NCBI GenBank assembly: GCA_017302835.1 | Contig: JAFLCC010000013.1 | Coordinates: 1-64,000, forward strand | Direction: 5' to 3' | From: Deltaproteobacteria bacterium | Lineage (GTDB): Bacteria > Bdellovibrionota > Bdellovibrionia > Bdellovibrionales > Bdellovibrionaceae | DNA length: 64,000 nt | Shown here: positions 53,398-62,774 of the stretch, piece after piece | Layout: every line of letters starts with the position of its first letter | Numbering within the stretch: position 1 is the stretch's first letter | The notes under the pieces: model-generated | Told to the model about the DNA's origin: nothing | Database searches by the model: none | The model's input: only the letters and a program-made list of their open reading frames with translations | Made by a program: the position numbers and the translations under genes

Positions 53398-54099
53398 ATG
53401 GGAAAATCTTGGAAAAATTCAATCAAAGTTGCCAATGCTCAAAAGAAAGGGCTTGTTTTTACTAAATTTGCGCGAGAAATTCAAGTGGCGGTGAAAGCTG
53501 GTGGGGCTGATCAAGATTTGAACTCACGCCTGAGGCTAGCCATCGAAGCCGCTAAAAAAGAATCCTGCCCTAATGATACTATTGAACGAGCCATAAAAAA
53601 AGGACTGGGTCATCTGAATGATGGGGAAGTTATCGAAGAACTGACCTACGAAGGCTACGGCCCCCATGGCATTGGGGTTATTGTGGAATGCCAAACGAAT
53701 AATAAACACCGAACAGCACCTGAAATTAGAAATATTTTTAAAAGCAACCAAGGAGCCATGGGCGAATCTGGCTCTGTCACCTGGATGTTTGAACGTATCT
53801 GCTTACTTGAAGGTGTCAAGGCAGGAAAATTTGATCCTGAAGAAGAAGCTATCGAAGCCGGTGCCAATGAAGTTGATGCCTCCACCGAAGGCTGTGAATT
53901 TTTTGGAGCTCCGGAAAATTTAGATGAAATTCGCAAAGCCTTGTCTGCGCGAGGTTGGAAAATCACCAAAGCTGAGCTCTCTTACAAACCAAAAAATATT
54001 ACCGAACTCACAGAGACTCAGTTGAAAGACGTCCAAGAATTTTTAAATGAGCTTGACGATTTTGATGACACTCATCGAGTTCACGCGACTATTAAGTAA
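53398..54099 (+). CDS. YebC/PmpR-family transcriptional or translational regulator
   Basis: This 233-residue protein has the TACO1/YebC start (MGKSWKNSIKVANAQKKGLVFTK), then AREIQVAVKAGGADQDLNSR, LRLAIEAAKKESCPNDTIER and the later YEGYGPHGIGVIVECQTNN. The family binds DNA or aids translation of proline stretches. The stop lies inside a tandem AAGT repeat. It is the last gene in this run and lies close behind the transporter operon. Confidence 0.92.
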   Translation: MGKSWKNSIKVANAQKKGLVFTKFAREIQVAVKAGGADQDLNSRLRLAIEAAKKESCPNDTIERAIKKGLGHLNDGEVIEELTYEGYGPHGIGVIVECQTNNKHRTAPEIRNIFKSNQGAMGESGSVTWMFERICLLEGVKAGKFDPEEEAIEAGANEVDASTEGCEFFGAPENLDEIRKALSARGWKITKAELSYKPKNITELTETQLKDVQEFLNELDDFDDTHRVHATIK

Positions 54100-54122
54100 G
54101 TAAGTAAGTTAAGTAAGTAAGT
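54094..54122. repeat. AAGT tetranucleotide repeat
   Basis: AAGT occurs four times, then an extra T, then three more times. The YebC stop codon lies in the first copies. Such arrays can change length by slippage, but the frame after the stop is not read, so an effect on the protein end is unlikely. Confidence 0.8.
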
Positions 54123-54172
54123 AATAATAATTATAAGTAATATTTTATAAATAATAAATCTTTAGATAAGTG

Positions 54173-54196
54173 ATAAATTGATAAATTGATAAATTA
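54173..54196. repeat. ATAAATTG tandem repeat
   Basis: ATAAATTG appears twice in tandem and is followed by ATAAATTA. This is a short A+T-rich tandem array about 30 bases ahead of the mscS-like gene and could lie in its promoter or leader. Confidence 0.7.
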
Positions 54197-54226
54197 ATTA
54201 ATTACAAATAGATAGAAATAGACCCT

Positions 54227-55282
54227 ATGAACGAAAAAATTATTCAAACTCAAAATCTGTATGCTCTTCTTGAAATTGAACCTTACATATTAGTTGGGGT
54301 TTTAATCATTGTAACGTGGCTTTTTTATCGTTTTTTTCTTAAAGAAGCCTCGGAAGAACGTCACCGAAGTATCCAAAATCATTATAAAAATATCACTCGT
54401 CATTTTATCATTCTCAGTTTGTTGTTTTTTATTTTTCTTCTTCTCAATCAAACAGATCTCCAGATCCCCTCCCTGAGGAGACTAACTCCCTATGTGGGGA
54501 TAATTACCTTTACCTGGGGGATCATTGTTTTTGTCAAAACTTGCCGTTTAATCGTCTTGCAATATTTATTTATGAGCTCGATGCAAAGTGGAGTTCCTTT
54601 ACTGATTGTTAATATTTTTTCATTATTACTTTCCATCGTCCTTATTTTTTGGACGGCCTCTCATATTTTTGCGATCCAACTGGGACCCTTGCTGGCGACT
54701 TCCGCCGCTTTTTCTATTATTCTGGGTCTTGCCTTACAAGATACCCTTGGAAATTTGTTTGCAGGAATTTCCATGCAAATTGATAAATCCTATGAAATTG
54801 ATGACTGGCTAGAAATGACTTCTGGCACACAAAAAGTCATTGGCAAGGTAAAGGAAATCACTTGGCGATCGACAGTTTTCCAAGGTTTTTATGATGAGAT
54901 TATCACTCTCCCCAATCGATGGATGGCCCAGGCTCAAATCTCTAATTTTTCCCCGGACGACAGCCCTATCGTTCGAAGTGTCATATTCAAAGTCGAGCAT
55001 GGAGCCAATCATGAATTGGTTATTCAAACCCTTGAATCCAGCATTTCTGGAATCGCTGAAGTTAAGGGATTTCCAAGTCCTTTTGCCTATATCAATGAAA
55101 CCACCGAGCTCTTTATCAGCTTCAAATTAGTTTATTATTTAGACAATTATGGGGCCCAATTTATAGTCGGAGATAAAATTTATCGAAATGGCATCAGCGC
55201 CTTAAATAATAAAAATATTCATTTAGCACGGCCTTTTTTACAAATTGGCTCCAGAAAAAATCAACATGCCGCCGTCGATTGA
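54227..55282 (+). CDS. MscS-family mechanosensitive channel
   Basis: This 351-residue protein has four membrane helices before the pore helix ATSAAFSIILGLALQDTLGN, which has the Gly/Ala pattern of MscS, then the beta domain GKVKEITWRSTVFQGFYDEI / TLPNRWMAQAQISNF. It relieves turgor on hypo-osmotic shock. The gene overlaps ttcA by 17 bases from the preferred ttcA start at 55266. Confidence 0.92.
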   Translation: MNEKIIQTQNLYALLEIEPYILVGVLIIVTWLFYRFFLKEASEERHRSIQNHYKNITRHFIILSLLFFIFLLLNQTDLQIPSLRRLTPYVGIITFTWGIIVFVKTCRLIVLQYLFMSSMQSGVPLLIVNIFSLLLSIVLIFWTASHIFAIQLGPLLATSAAFSIILGLALQDTLGNLFAGISMQIDKSYEIDDWLEMTSGTQKVIGKVKEITWRSTVFQGFYDEIITLPNRWMAQAQISNFSPDDSPIVRSVIFKVEHGANHELVIQTLESSISGIAEVKGFPSPFAYINETTELFISFKLVYYLDNYGAQFIVGDKIYRNGISALNNKNIHLARPFLQIGSRKNQHAAVD

Positions 55283-56081
55283 TTTTAATCACCCCTTAGC
55301 TGTTAAAATCAGAAAAGAGATCGTTCGAGCCCTTCATGATTTTGATATGATAAAACCGAATGAGTCTATTGTGATTGGCGTTTCCGGTGGTAAAGATTCA
55401 ACAATTTTATCCTTGATGTTTAAGGAAATTCAAAAAAGAGCTCCCTTTCCATTTACTTTTGAATGTCTTTGCCTTGATCAAAAACAACCCGGGTTCGATG
55501 CCACTGAATTTAAGTCTTTTTTTAAATCTCAAGACTTACCTTTAACCATCATTGAAAAAGATACCTACTCGATTGTTAAAGAAAAAACTCCCGAAGGGGC
55601 CACCTACTGTACTCTTTGCTCTAAATTCCGCAGAGCTATTCTCTATGACCAAATAAAACTTAAGGGTTCCTATAAAATGGCCTTGGGCCATCATCGTGAT
55701 GATTTGATTGAGACCCTCTTCTTAAATATGTTTTATTCGGGAAGCCTTGCCAGCATGCCCCCCAAGTTGCTCAATGACGATAAATCCCATATAGTCATCA
55801 GACCCTTATGTTATATTCCTGAATCACAACTTATAGAGCTAAGTCAAATTTGGAATTTTCCGATTATTCCTTGCAATCTTTGCGGTTCCCAAGAAGGCAT
55901 GAAAAGAAAAAAAATGAAAGCCTTAATCCAAACCTTGGAAAAAGATATTCCAAATATTTCTTCTAGCTTACTTTCGGCAATGGGAAAAATAAACCCAGCA
56001 CAACTCATGGACCATTCACTTTGGGACTTTAAAAATTTAGAAGAAAAAATCATTTTAAGTGAAAGGACTACCAGACAATAA
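55266..56081 (+). CDS. ttcA: tRNA 2-thiocytidine synthetase TtcA
   Basis: From the ATG at 55266 (a TTG at 55245 also opens the frame), the protein has 271 residues. The PP-loop is VIGVSGGKDSTILSLMF; two CxxC pairs, CTLC and CNLC, bind the 4Fe-4S cluster. Other family marks are MALGHHRDDLIETLFLNMFY, and the C-terminal GSQEGMKRKK. It makes 2-thiocytidine 32 in some tRNAs, adding to the sulfur-modification theme of the window. It overlaps the mscS-like gene. Confidence 0.94.
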   Translation: MPPSIDFNHPLAVKIRKEIVRALHDFDMIKPNESIVIGVSGGKDSTILSLMFKEIQKRAPFPFTFECLCLDQKQPGFDATEFKSFFKSQDLPLTIIEKDTYSIVKEKTPEGATYCTLCSKFRRAILYDQIKLKGSYKMALGHHRDDLIETLFLNMFYSGSLASMPPKLLNDDKSHIVIRPLCYIPESQLIELSQIWNFPIIPCNLCGSQEGMKRKKMKALIQTLEKDIPNISSSLLSAMGKINPAQLMDHSLWDFKNLEEKIILSERTTRQ

Positions 56082-56112
56082 ATTAGGGGTTAAACCAATG
56101 GCTCCTAGAAAA

Positions 56113-57174
56113 TCAATACTGAATTTCAGAAGCATACAACACACCCAAGCTTCGGGCATTATACCCAGAATCCCCTTTTAAGAGCTCTGATTCAAAATAG
56201 GGTCCCACAGCCCAATGGAAATTGCTTTTAGTCCGTGCAAAACCAACTAACAATTTGTCCTTGGCACTTTGACCGTATTCATAATGGGAAAAGCCCGAAG
56301 CCATGATTCCCCAAGATGCTGCATATTCAAATCCAAGATTTATTTTATGAGATCCTACGAAAGAATACTGGTCACTTAAAATATAAACAAATCCTTGTTT
56401 CCCAAAGCGAATCCCAAATTCAGTGATGCCATTATTTTGCTCTAACTTTATTTTTTCCTCTTGTTCTGAAATCAAAAATATATCTGAAGCCGTTTCAATG
56501 TACTCACTTTCTAATATCCCGGTGTTCTTTATCACGATCATCGGCGATACAAAATGCAAACCAAAAGTAAAGGCCGAATAATCAAAAGTAAACCCTACCC
56601 CCAAAGAAGAACCAACAAGTTTGCTATGACTTTGATTATTCAGAAAAGTCTTACCCGTGGTCGTATTGGACCAAACCGTTGAATTCACAATATTATCGTT
56701 TTGGAAAAAATTTAAGTTCATACCTAATGACCAATTTTCAGAAATTCTAATGCCTGTTCCAAGGAAAACGCTCAATAAATTTGAATTGAAATTAAGTTTC
56801 GTCTGCGATTGATTCCCTGAAAGTAAGGTTTCAGATCTGGTATTTATTTGCGAAGACTGATTCGTAATAACCATAGACCAACCACCCCAAGATTGCCCCA
56901 AACCCGATGCCAATACGGATGGTTTTACAGTCATAGGTTCCGAGCTCGTACCAAAAGCTGTGCTATTAAAATCAAATGACTTTTGTTCCAGAACCGAAGC
57001 TGATGCTGAAAAACTCAGTCCTGGCTCAATCCAACCTAATGCCGAAGGAAATGAAGTGACCTTGCCCTTAGCTGTGACATCTCCCAAATCGAAATAGTGA
57101 ACAACAGAATAAAGATTCGGAGAGTAAAAAAGAAATCCCATAAATAAAATAAAGACTGTAGACCTATAACTCAA
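56113..57174 (-). CDS. Outer-membrane beta-barrel protein, unassigned
   Basis: This 353-residue protein has a signal peptide (FILFMGFLFYSPNLYS) and many alternating strands with Gly, aromatic and Ser/Asn residues (WSMVITNQSSQINTRSETL, WGIMASGFSHYEYGQS, FHWAVGPYFESELL) ending in SLGVLYASEIQY, an aromatic final residue as for outer-membrane barrels. The fold suggests a FadL- or OmpX-like barrel; no specific family is assigned. It is convergent with ttcA and divergent from the LytS operon. Confidence 0.7.
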   Translation of the reverse strand: MSYRSTVFILFMGFLFYSPNLYSVVHYFDLGDVTAKGKVTSFPSALGWIEPGLSFSASASVLEQKSFDFNSTAFGTSSEPMTVKPSVLASGLGQSWGGWSMVITNQSSQINTRSETLLSGNQSQTKLNFNSNLLSVFLGTGIRISENWSLGMNLNFFQNDNIVNSTVWSNTTTGKTFLNNQSHSKLVGSSLGVGFTFDYSAFTFGLHFVSPMIVIKNTGILESEYIETASDIFLISEQEEKIKLEQNNGITEFGIRFGKQGFVYILSDQYSFVGSHKINLGFEYAASWGIMASGFSHYEYGQSAKDKLLVGFARTKSNFHWAVGPYFESELLKGDSGYNARSLGVLYASEIQY

Positions 57175-57299
57175 ACGAACCCCACTCGCTGTAATTTAAT
57201 CTGCTCTTGATTTGTAGAAGTTCTGATTTAATACACAAAAACGCCAAGGGCAATCGGTTCATTGCGGTGAGAAATACCAATGACTGGATGATAAGTTTT

Positions 57300-57329
57300 G
57301 CCGTTCAGTAGCCCCATTCGACCGTTCAG
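57300..57329 (+). promoter_or_regulatory. LytTR regulator binding site (two direct repeats)
   Basis: GCCGTTCAG at 57300-57308 and ACCGTTCAG at 57321-57329 are 9-bp direct repeats with a 12-bp spacer. They fit the LytTR consensus [TA][AC][CA]GTTN[AG][TG] (repeat 2 exactly; repeat 1 differs at its first base) with the 12-13 base separation such regulators use. The site is 75 bases before the start of the operon encoding the LytTR regulator, so it points to autoregulation. Confidence 0.75.
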
Positions 57330-57403
57330 AAGTACCTTGTTTTCTTTTTTAAGCCATTCTGCCAAGTTGGGTTCAAACAAATGCACTCACAAAGGAGAAT
57401 CTT

Positions 57404-57847
57404 ATGAAAGCAACAGTATTTTTATTAACGACAATTTTAATTTCACAATTGGGTCAAGCCCACAGCCTGACAGAAGGATCTTATTCTGGAAATGGCCTTT
57501 GGCATTCGGTTCAATCAACTGGAACCTATAAAACCATATCGGTTGTTAAAAAAAATGAAATAAAAACAATATACCAACTTCTGGATGGGTCCACTAAAGA
57601 GTGGAATTTCCAAATTAAAGAATCAACAAACGGTTTTTTTGAAATTTCAAGCCAAGGAGTTCAATTAGGAATGGGGTACTGTTTGGAAAAAGCTCCTGTT
57701 TGCCACTATCAGGTATCCATTGGGCAAATGAAACTTGAAGAAACTCTTGTTCAAGAAAAAAATACCCTATATAAATTTGGTTCTAAAGATGAGGGTCAAG
57801 GACCTATTTCATGGCAAGAAAGTTTAACCATGGATCAAGCTGAGTAA
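57404..57847 (+). CDS. Small secreted protein heading the LytS/LytTR operon
   Basis: This 147-residue protein has a signal peptide (MKATVFLLTTILISQLGQAH) and a beta-rich mature part (LTEGSYSGNGLWHSVQSTGT). AAAGGAG precedes the start. The next gene starts three bases after its stop, so it is co-transcribed with the sensor kinase. It could be the sensed ligand, or a periplasmic accessory to the kinase; no family is recognised. Confidence 0.72.
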   Translation: MKATVFLLTTILISQLGQAHSLTEGSYSGNGLWHSVQSTGTYKTISVVKKNEIKTIYQLLDGSTKEWNFQIKESTNGFFEISSQGVQLGMGYCLEKAPVCHYQVSIGQMKLEETLVQEKNTLYKFGSKDEGQGPISWQESLTMDQAE

Positions 57848-57850
57848 GGA

Positions 57851-58900
57851 ATGAAAATGAAAAGGGACTGGAAAATATTTTTTAAACTTTCGTTGCAATC
57901 TGTTAAGAATTCCTTAATAGGATTAGCTCTTGTCCCCGTAGTTTTCGTTTTATTTAATGTAAATTATTTAGGAACTGAGGCCTTTTATAAAGGCCTTATA
58001 ATCAGCCTTCGCATAGGTGTTGTAGTTGTTTTGACCTCTATCCTTTTTTCTATTCTCATTTTTGGGGGAATTTATCAATGGCGAATCTCTTTTTTGATTC
58101 GCCTCAAAGAATCTATCAAATTTAGAATAGCTACAGGTCTGATTGGAATGGCAGCTGGCCTCACCTTGGCTTCGAGAATTGAGTCTACTTTTTTTGGAAA
58201 CACCTTCAGTTTGCAAGGCATCTCGGCGGGATTAACAATTGGTGGGGTCATCTATCTTGCCTTTGTTTTTAGCTCCGCCTACAACCAAACTCAAGAATAT
58301 AATTTAAAACTACGTGCAGAATCAGCTGAAGCCAATATGAATGTGTTAAAAAATCAGATGCAACCTCATTTCTTATTTAACTCTTTAAATAGTCTTGCTG
58401 AACTTATCGATACCAATAGAGAGTTTGCATCTAAAATGACTCAAAATCTATCGGATCTTTATCGAGAAATTTTAGAGTCATCCAAGAGCTTAAAATCCTC
58501 ACTGACCAGTGAGTTATCTATTGTTCAAAAGTATTTGGAGCTTGAGTCTTTAAGATTCGGAAAGAGATTAAATTTTAAAATTAAATCTCCTGAAAATACT
58601 GAAAACATACTTATTCCAAGTTTGATTTTACAAACTCTTGTTGAGAACGCTATCAAACATGGAATTAGCCAGAATCTTAATGGTGGTATTATTGAAATTG
58701 AAATTACTCCCAAGCAAAATGGATATTTTATTGAAATTAGAAATACGGCTGGCGTTTCGCAAAACTTGAAAAATTCAACGGGGATAGGTCTTATGAACAC
58801 ACAATCAAGACTTGATCTTTTTTACGCTGATAAACATCAATTTTCTATTAGTTCTGTATCAGATCTGACAATTGTTCATTTTTGGATTTCCGGTGTGTGA
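57851..58900 (+). CDS. LytS-type sensor histidine kinase
   Basis: This 349-residue protein has four membrane helices (roughly residues 18-38, 53-78, 95-115, 120-145) and a His_kinase domain with His173 in LKNQMQPHFLFNSLNSLAEL, followed by LVENAIKHGI and GIGLMNTQSRL of the ATP-binding part. It lacks a periplasmic sensor domain, so sensing is within the membrane. Its stop overlaps the next start (TGATGA). Confidence 0.93.
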   Translation: MKMKRDWKIFFKLSLQSVKNSLIGLALVPVVFVLFNVNYLGTEAFYKGLIISLRIGVVVVLTSILFSILIFGGIYQWRISFLIRLKESIKFRIATGLIGMAAGLTLASRIESTFFGNTFSLQGISAGLTIGGVIYLAFVFSSAYNQTQEYNLKLRAESAEANMNVLKNQMQPHFLFNSLNSLAELIDTNREFASKMTQNLSDLYREILESSKSLKSSLTSELSIVQKYLELESLRFGKRLNFKIKSPENTENILIPSLILQTLVENAIKHGISQNLNGGIIEIEITPKQNGYFIEIRNTAGVSQNLKNSTGIGLMNTQSRLDLFYADKHQFSISSVSDLTIVHFWISGV

Positions 58901-59634
58901 TGAAAAAAATATTAATCGTAGATGATGAAAAAATGGCAAGGGACCGCATTAAGAGGCTATTAACTTCGCTTACCAATAAGATTCAAATTTCCGAAGCTGA
59001 AAATGCTCCAGAGGCTTTTGAAAAAATTAAAAGCGATAAACCTGACATTTTACTTTTAGACATACAAATGCCTGTCATGACTGGGTTTGACTTGCTTTAT
59101 CAGATTCAAGAGAGAAATTTTCAAATTATTTTTCAAACAGCGTATGATGAATTTGCAGTTAAAGCTTTTGAAGTGAATGCTTGCGATTATCTTTTGAAAC
59201 CATTTACGGAAGAACGCCTATTAGCTGCAATGAAGAAAGCCTTTAGCCTTTTGGAGCAAAACTCGAATATTCAAAAGCTAGAAAAACATCTCGAATTGTC
59301 TAAAGTTTATCTTAATACAGTTATATCAAAATCTGGAATATCTACGAGGATTCTCAAAATCACAGATATTATAGCTTTTAAAAGCGAAGATCACTACACT
59401 TTTGCTATTACTGACAAAGGTGAATTTATCATTGAGAATTCACTTTCATGGTTAGAGGAAAAGCTTGATCCGAATTTATTCGTGCGCTGTCATCGCAATA
59501 ACCTAGTGCAAATAGAATATATTGAAAAAATCGGTAACACCGCTAGCTCCTTTGTCTATTTAAAAAATGGAATCGAACTCCCTCTTTCTCGTGAAAGTAG
59601 GAAAAAACTGAAGGAAAAGAACTTATTAAAATGA
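58900..59634 (+). CDS. LytTR-family response regulator
   Basis: The ATG at 58900, overlapping the kinase stop, is the natural start and gives 244 residues. The receiver has DDE at 8-10, Asp54 in ILLLDIQMPVMTG, Thr in IFQTAYDEFA and Lys in YLLKPF. A LytTR DNA-binding domain follows (DIIAFKSEDHYTFAITDKGE, SWLEEKLDP, FVRCHRNNLVQIEYIEK). It likely binds the direct repeats at 57300-57329. Confidence 0.95.
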   Translation: MKKILIVDDEKMARDRIKRLLTSLTNKIQISEAENAPEAFEKIKSDKPDILLLDIQMPVMTGFDLLYQIQERNFQIIFQTAYDEFAVKAFEVNACDYLLKPFTEERLLAAMKKAFSLLEQNSNIQKLEKHLELSKVYLNTVISKSGISTRILKITDIIAFKSEDHYTFAITDKGEFIIENSLSWLEEKLDPNLFVRCHRNNLVQIEYIEKIGNTASSFVYLKNGIELPLSRESRKKLKEKNLLK

Positions 59635-59733
59635 ATAAAGAAAAGACTTAATTGTTTTCTTTGTTTATGAAATTGATTTTTACCTTGCTTGTTCCTAGTT
59701 TTTATATAAGCTATGAACTTGCAAGGGGGATCA

Positions 59734-60516
59734 ATGAAAACATCGAGCATCTTATTTTTGTGCGCCTTACATTTTGTGCTAGGGACGGTTACACCGTCGC
59801 TTGCTCAGACTCGAGAAGATAAATTCGTGGGATCAGAACCAGTCATTAATTCTCGAATATGGGAATCGATGAAAGAACCCACCCCCGCTCAACAGCAAAT
59901 TGCACGGATTTTAAGAATTGCTTCCAAAATGCAGTACGTAAATGATGTCATGGCCGTAAAGGAATCGGGATTAATTTACGTTACCAATTTGGCTGATTTG
60001 GATTACTTATCGACCTTTACAGTGAGCAATCCATCGGATGGTTACAGAATGGCAACCGGTGATTTTATTGCCAGACATGTTGGAACTTACATTCGAACAC
60101 GCGCTGATATTCCCGCATTGATGAAGCTAACTGGTCGAGTTGAAACCGTGCCTCAAGCCATGGCGTGCAAGTGGGCCGGCTTAAAAGTCGCGACAACAGC
60201 AGCTACATTTTTGCAAATCCTGCCCTTCGCTGTTGCATCTCCGTCAGAGGCCTATCAAACAATGGTTGGAGCTTTTGTAGCACAAAACATCTCTCGAGTC
60301 TTAGGACCGAAGTCTTCGATTAAAGTCATTTTAAAAATTGAAAGCTATTCAGTTTTGGTTTCTGAAGCCATGGCTGTTAAAAATGCCGGTTTGGTAGCTG
60401 TTAAAACCAAAGAAGATTTACTCTCTCTAGCAGATTTTGCTTTCGAATCGCCATCTTCAGCTTATCAAGAAGCTATTCGAGAATTTATAAGAAACAATAT
60501 TTCTCGATTTCCATAA
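59734..60516 (+). CDS. Secreted protein with three tandem repeats
   Basis: The ATG at 59734 has AAGGGGG four bases upstream. The protein has 260 residues with a signal peptide (SSILFLCALHFVLGTVTPSLAQ). It is built from three repeats of about 65 residues, each with 'AMAxKxxGL', a middle strand, 'F.v.sPs.aY..' and 'FIxxNIsr' (for example AMAVKESGLIYVTNL ... SNPSDGYRMATGDFIARHVG; AMACKWAGLKVATT ... SPSEAYQTMVGAFVAQNISR; AMAVKNAGLVAVKT ... SPSSAYQEAIREFIRNNISR). No family is recognised. It may be a periplasmic binding or scaffold protein, and may be under LytTR control. Confidence 0.75.
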   Translation: MKTSSILFLCALHFVLGTVTPSLAQTREDKFVGSEPVINSRIWESMKEPTPAQQQIARILRIASKMQYVNDVMAVKESGLIYVTNLADLDYLSTFTVSNPSDGYRMATGDFIARHVGTYIRTRADIPALMKLTGRVETVPQAMACKWAGLKVATTAATFLQILPFAVASPSEAYQTMVGAFVAQNISRVLGPKSSIKVILKIESYSVLVSEAMAVKNAGLVAVKTKEDLLSLADFAFESPSSAYQEAIREFIRNNISRFP

Positions 60517-60647
60517 AAATTAATTGTTAAAGATTTCTTAACTATTTTAAAATTAACTGTTAAATCGCACACTCAAAATTTAACAAAGAAGATTTTTCAT
60601 TATAATTACTTGATTAATCCATTGGGTTCACTTTAGTTATACAATCA

Positions 60648-62600
60648 ATGATTTATTTAGATACCCTTCTCGATCAAACTGTTGATACCAAAGAATACAA
60701 TGAACAAGTTAAATGGCTCTTATCAATTTTTAAATGGATTCGCATGCCTAAAGACTTGCAGAATCACAATATTCCAAAAGACCGTATTTATTCAGTACGA
60801 ATTAAATATTTATTAATTTTATTAGAAAAAAATCCTCAGTGGAGAACAAATTTTATTAGCTCTATTTCTAGTGTTTTAAATCAAATGTCCTCCGTTAGAA
60901 TATTTTCTGATGTTGGAATGTCTCTCAACACAAGCTTTATTCAAGAATTCATCAGACGAATTGAAGAAAAAATTTTACCACAAGCTCCACTCGCTGATAA
61001 TTTATCATCCTTACTTTTAGAACTCTTTCCTGATGAAGATGAAAGTCTTTTAATTAATAAAATTGATGAATCTGTTTTTAATGAGTTCATCCTCTTATTT
61101 GCAAATGATGACCGACTCATTCAGCATTTAATAGAGAATATACTCATATCCGTGCAAGCTCTATCTATTCAATTACTTGCTAATACTTATACTCTACATC
61201 GCGAAATTTATGAAAATATTAGCGCCCATCAAAACTGGCCAGAAAGCAAATTAGCACTCGCTCTTGATCCAGATCGTTTGTCTGAATTCAATGTCCTTCA
61301 TCTCTACCTTTTGGAAGCCAAAGCCAGGCTGGAAATTGCCTATCTTAAAATGGAAGAAAAAGGTATTAAGATTGATTTGGTTTATTTATTAGAATCACAA
61401 CGCCGAAAAATTGAAAGGATTCAAGCACTTTTACAAATATTAAATAGAAAAGAAAGTTCACCTATTTCTATTCGCAACTTTATCGCTAAGTTAGTTTTAG
61501 ATATCCACCACCAATATAGCTTAAGATCATTCTTCAAAGAAAATCTTTCTTTGTTAACCAAACAAATTGTTCGCAATAATTCTGATTTAGGTGAGCACTA
61601 TGTTACTTTTGATTGGAGTGATTTTAGTAAAATGTATCGTTGTGCCGTGGGAGGTGGGGCACTTACCTCGGTGACGGTTTATATAAAACTATTAACATCC
61701 AGTCTGGCTCTTAGTGGCTTTATTAAAGGATTAGCTGAAAGTCTGAATTACACCTTCAGCTTTCTGGCAATTCAATCCATGGGATGGACGTTAGCTACAA
61801 AACAACCTTCAACGACAGCTCCCTACTTAGCTGATTCCTTAAAAAAGTCATTACATGACGCTAAAACCTCTATCTTGGCTATTTTACGAACTCAATTTAT
61901 ATCCGTTTTAGGTAATTTAACCTTGGTAATGCCAATTTGTTTCTTTATATCGTGGGGTCTTAAGGGCTCAGGTCATCCTATTTTAACCGAAGAGTCTAGC
62001 TACTTCATTTTTTCTTCCAGTAATTTTTTAAGTTTTTCATTCGTTTTTGCCACCTTCACTGGAGTCCTGTTGTTTATTTCAAGTTTAATTGCTGGTTGGT
62101 TTGATAATTGGATCACTCTTCACAAAGTTCCAGAAAGATTACAAAATCATCAGAATTTAATTCGTCTTCTTGGCTTGAAGAAAACTAAAAAATTAGCTGA
62201 TCTTGTGTCCAAAAGCGCAAATCCTATTGCTGCAAATATAAGTCTTGGTTTTTTATTAGGCTTTGTTCCTCAATACCTAAAATTTATGGGAATCCCCCTA
62301 GAAGTTCGCCATATCACTCTTTCTGCAGGAAACCTTGCCGCCTCATTGCCTCTGCTCAACTTTGAATTGCTTAAATGGTATGAGATTTTAAATTCCATTT
62401 CTGGCTTATTAATGATTGGAGTGCTAAATATTGCTGTAAGTTTTACGTTAGCACTTATTCTGGCATCAGTATCATCACAAATCCCCATTAATAGATTATT
62501 GAAGATTTTATTTTGGGGCATGAGATTAGTTCTGAAAAAACCTTGGTTGTTAGTTTTACCCCCTAAATCACCACATAAACTAGATCTGTTTATCCACTAA
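60648..62600 (+). CDS. Gcr-family membrane protein (annotated 'site-specific recombinase')
   Basis: This 650-residue protein has a soluble, helical N-terminal half and a membrane-bound C-terminal half. The segment GGGALTSVTVYIKLLTSSLA / SLNYTFSFLAIQSMGWTLAT / KQPSTTAPYLADSL is a hallmark of the Gcr group. The name comes from early literature, but there is no Tyr or Ser recombinase motif, so a recombination role is not supported by the sequence. It has about seven helices. Its function is unknown, possibly envelope-related. Confidence 0.82.
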   Translation: MIYLDTLLDQTVDTKEYNEQVKWLLSIFKWIRMPKDLQNHNIPKDRIYSVRIKYLLILLEKNPQWRTNFISSISSVLNQMSSVRIFSDVGMSLNTSFIQEFIRRIEEKILPQAPLADNLSSLLLELFPDEDESLLINKIDESVFNEFILLFANDDRLIQHLIENILISVQALSIQLLANTYTLHREIYENISAHQNWPESKLALALDPDRLSEFNVLHLYLLEAKARLEIAYLKMEEKGIKIDLVYLLESQRRKIERIQALLQILNRKESSPISIRNFIAKLVLDIHHQYSLRSFFKENLSLLTKQIVRNNSDLGEHYVTFDWSDFSKMYRCAVGGGALTSVTVYIKLLTSSLALSGFIKGLAESLNYTFSFLAIQSMGWTLATKQPSTTAPYLADSLKKSLHDAKTSILAILRTQFISVLGNLTLVMPICFFISWGLKGSGHPILTEESSYFIFSSSNFLSFSFVFATFTGVLLFISSLIAGWFDNWITLHKVPERLQNHQNLIRLLGLKKTKKLADLVSKSANPIAANISLGFLLGFVPQYLKFMGIPLEVRHITLSAGNLAASLPLLNFELLKWYEILNSISGLLMIGVLNIAVSFTLALILASVSSQIPINRLLKILFWGMRLVLKKPWLLVLPPKSPHKLDLFIH

Positions 62601-62774
62601 ATGTGGGGAAAATCACGATGGCTAATAGTAATAGTTTTTCCATGTTTTTCTAATTTCGATTTCTTCTTCAACTTTTTGTGAAGTTTTGTCTCTTGCCAAA
62701 AATCAAATCTAAGTAACTTCACCAATTTACAAGTATCGGTTTTGGGTGGACAGATTTAGTTCAAACATCTATAT

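Noticed and set aside
54094-54196. CRISPR array
   Set aside because: The repeats are 4 and 8 bases long, contiguous and without spacers, so they are simple tandem repeats. No CRISPR array was found in the window.
60648-62600. A true site-specific recombinase gene
   Set aside because: The family name suggests it, but the protein has no tyrosine or serine recombinase motif and half of it is in the membrane. I report it as a Gcr-family membrane protein.
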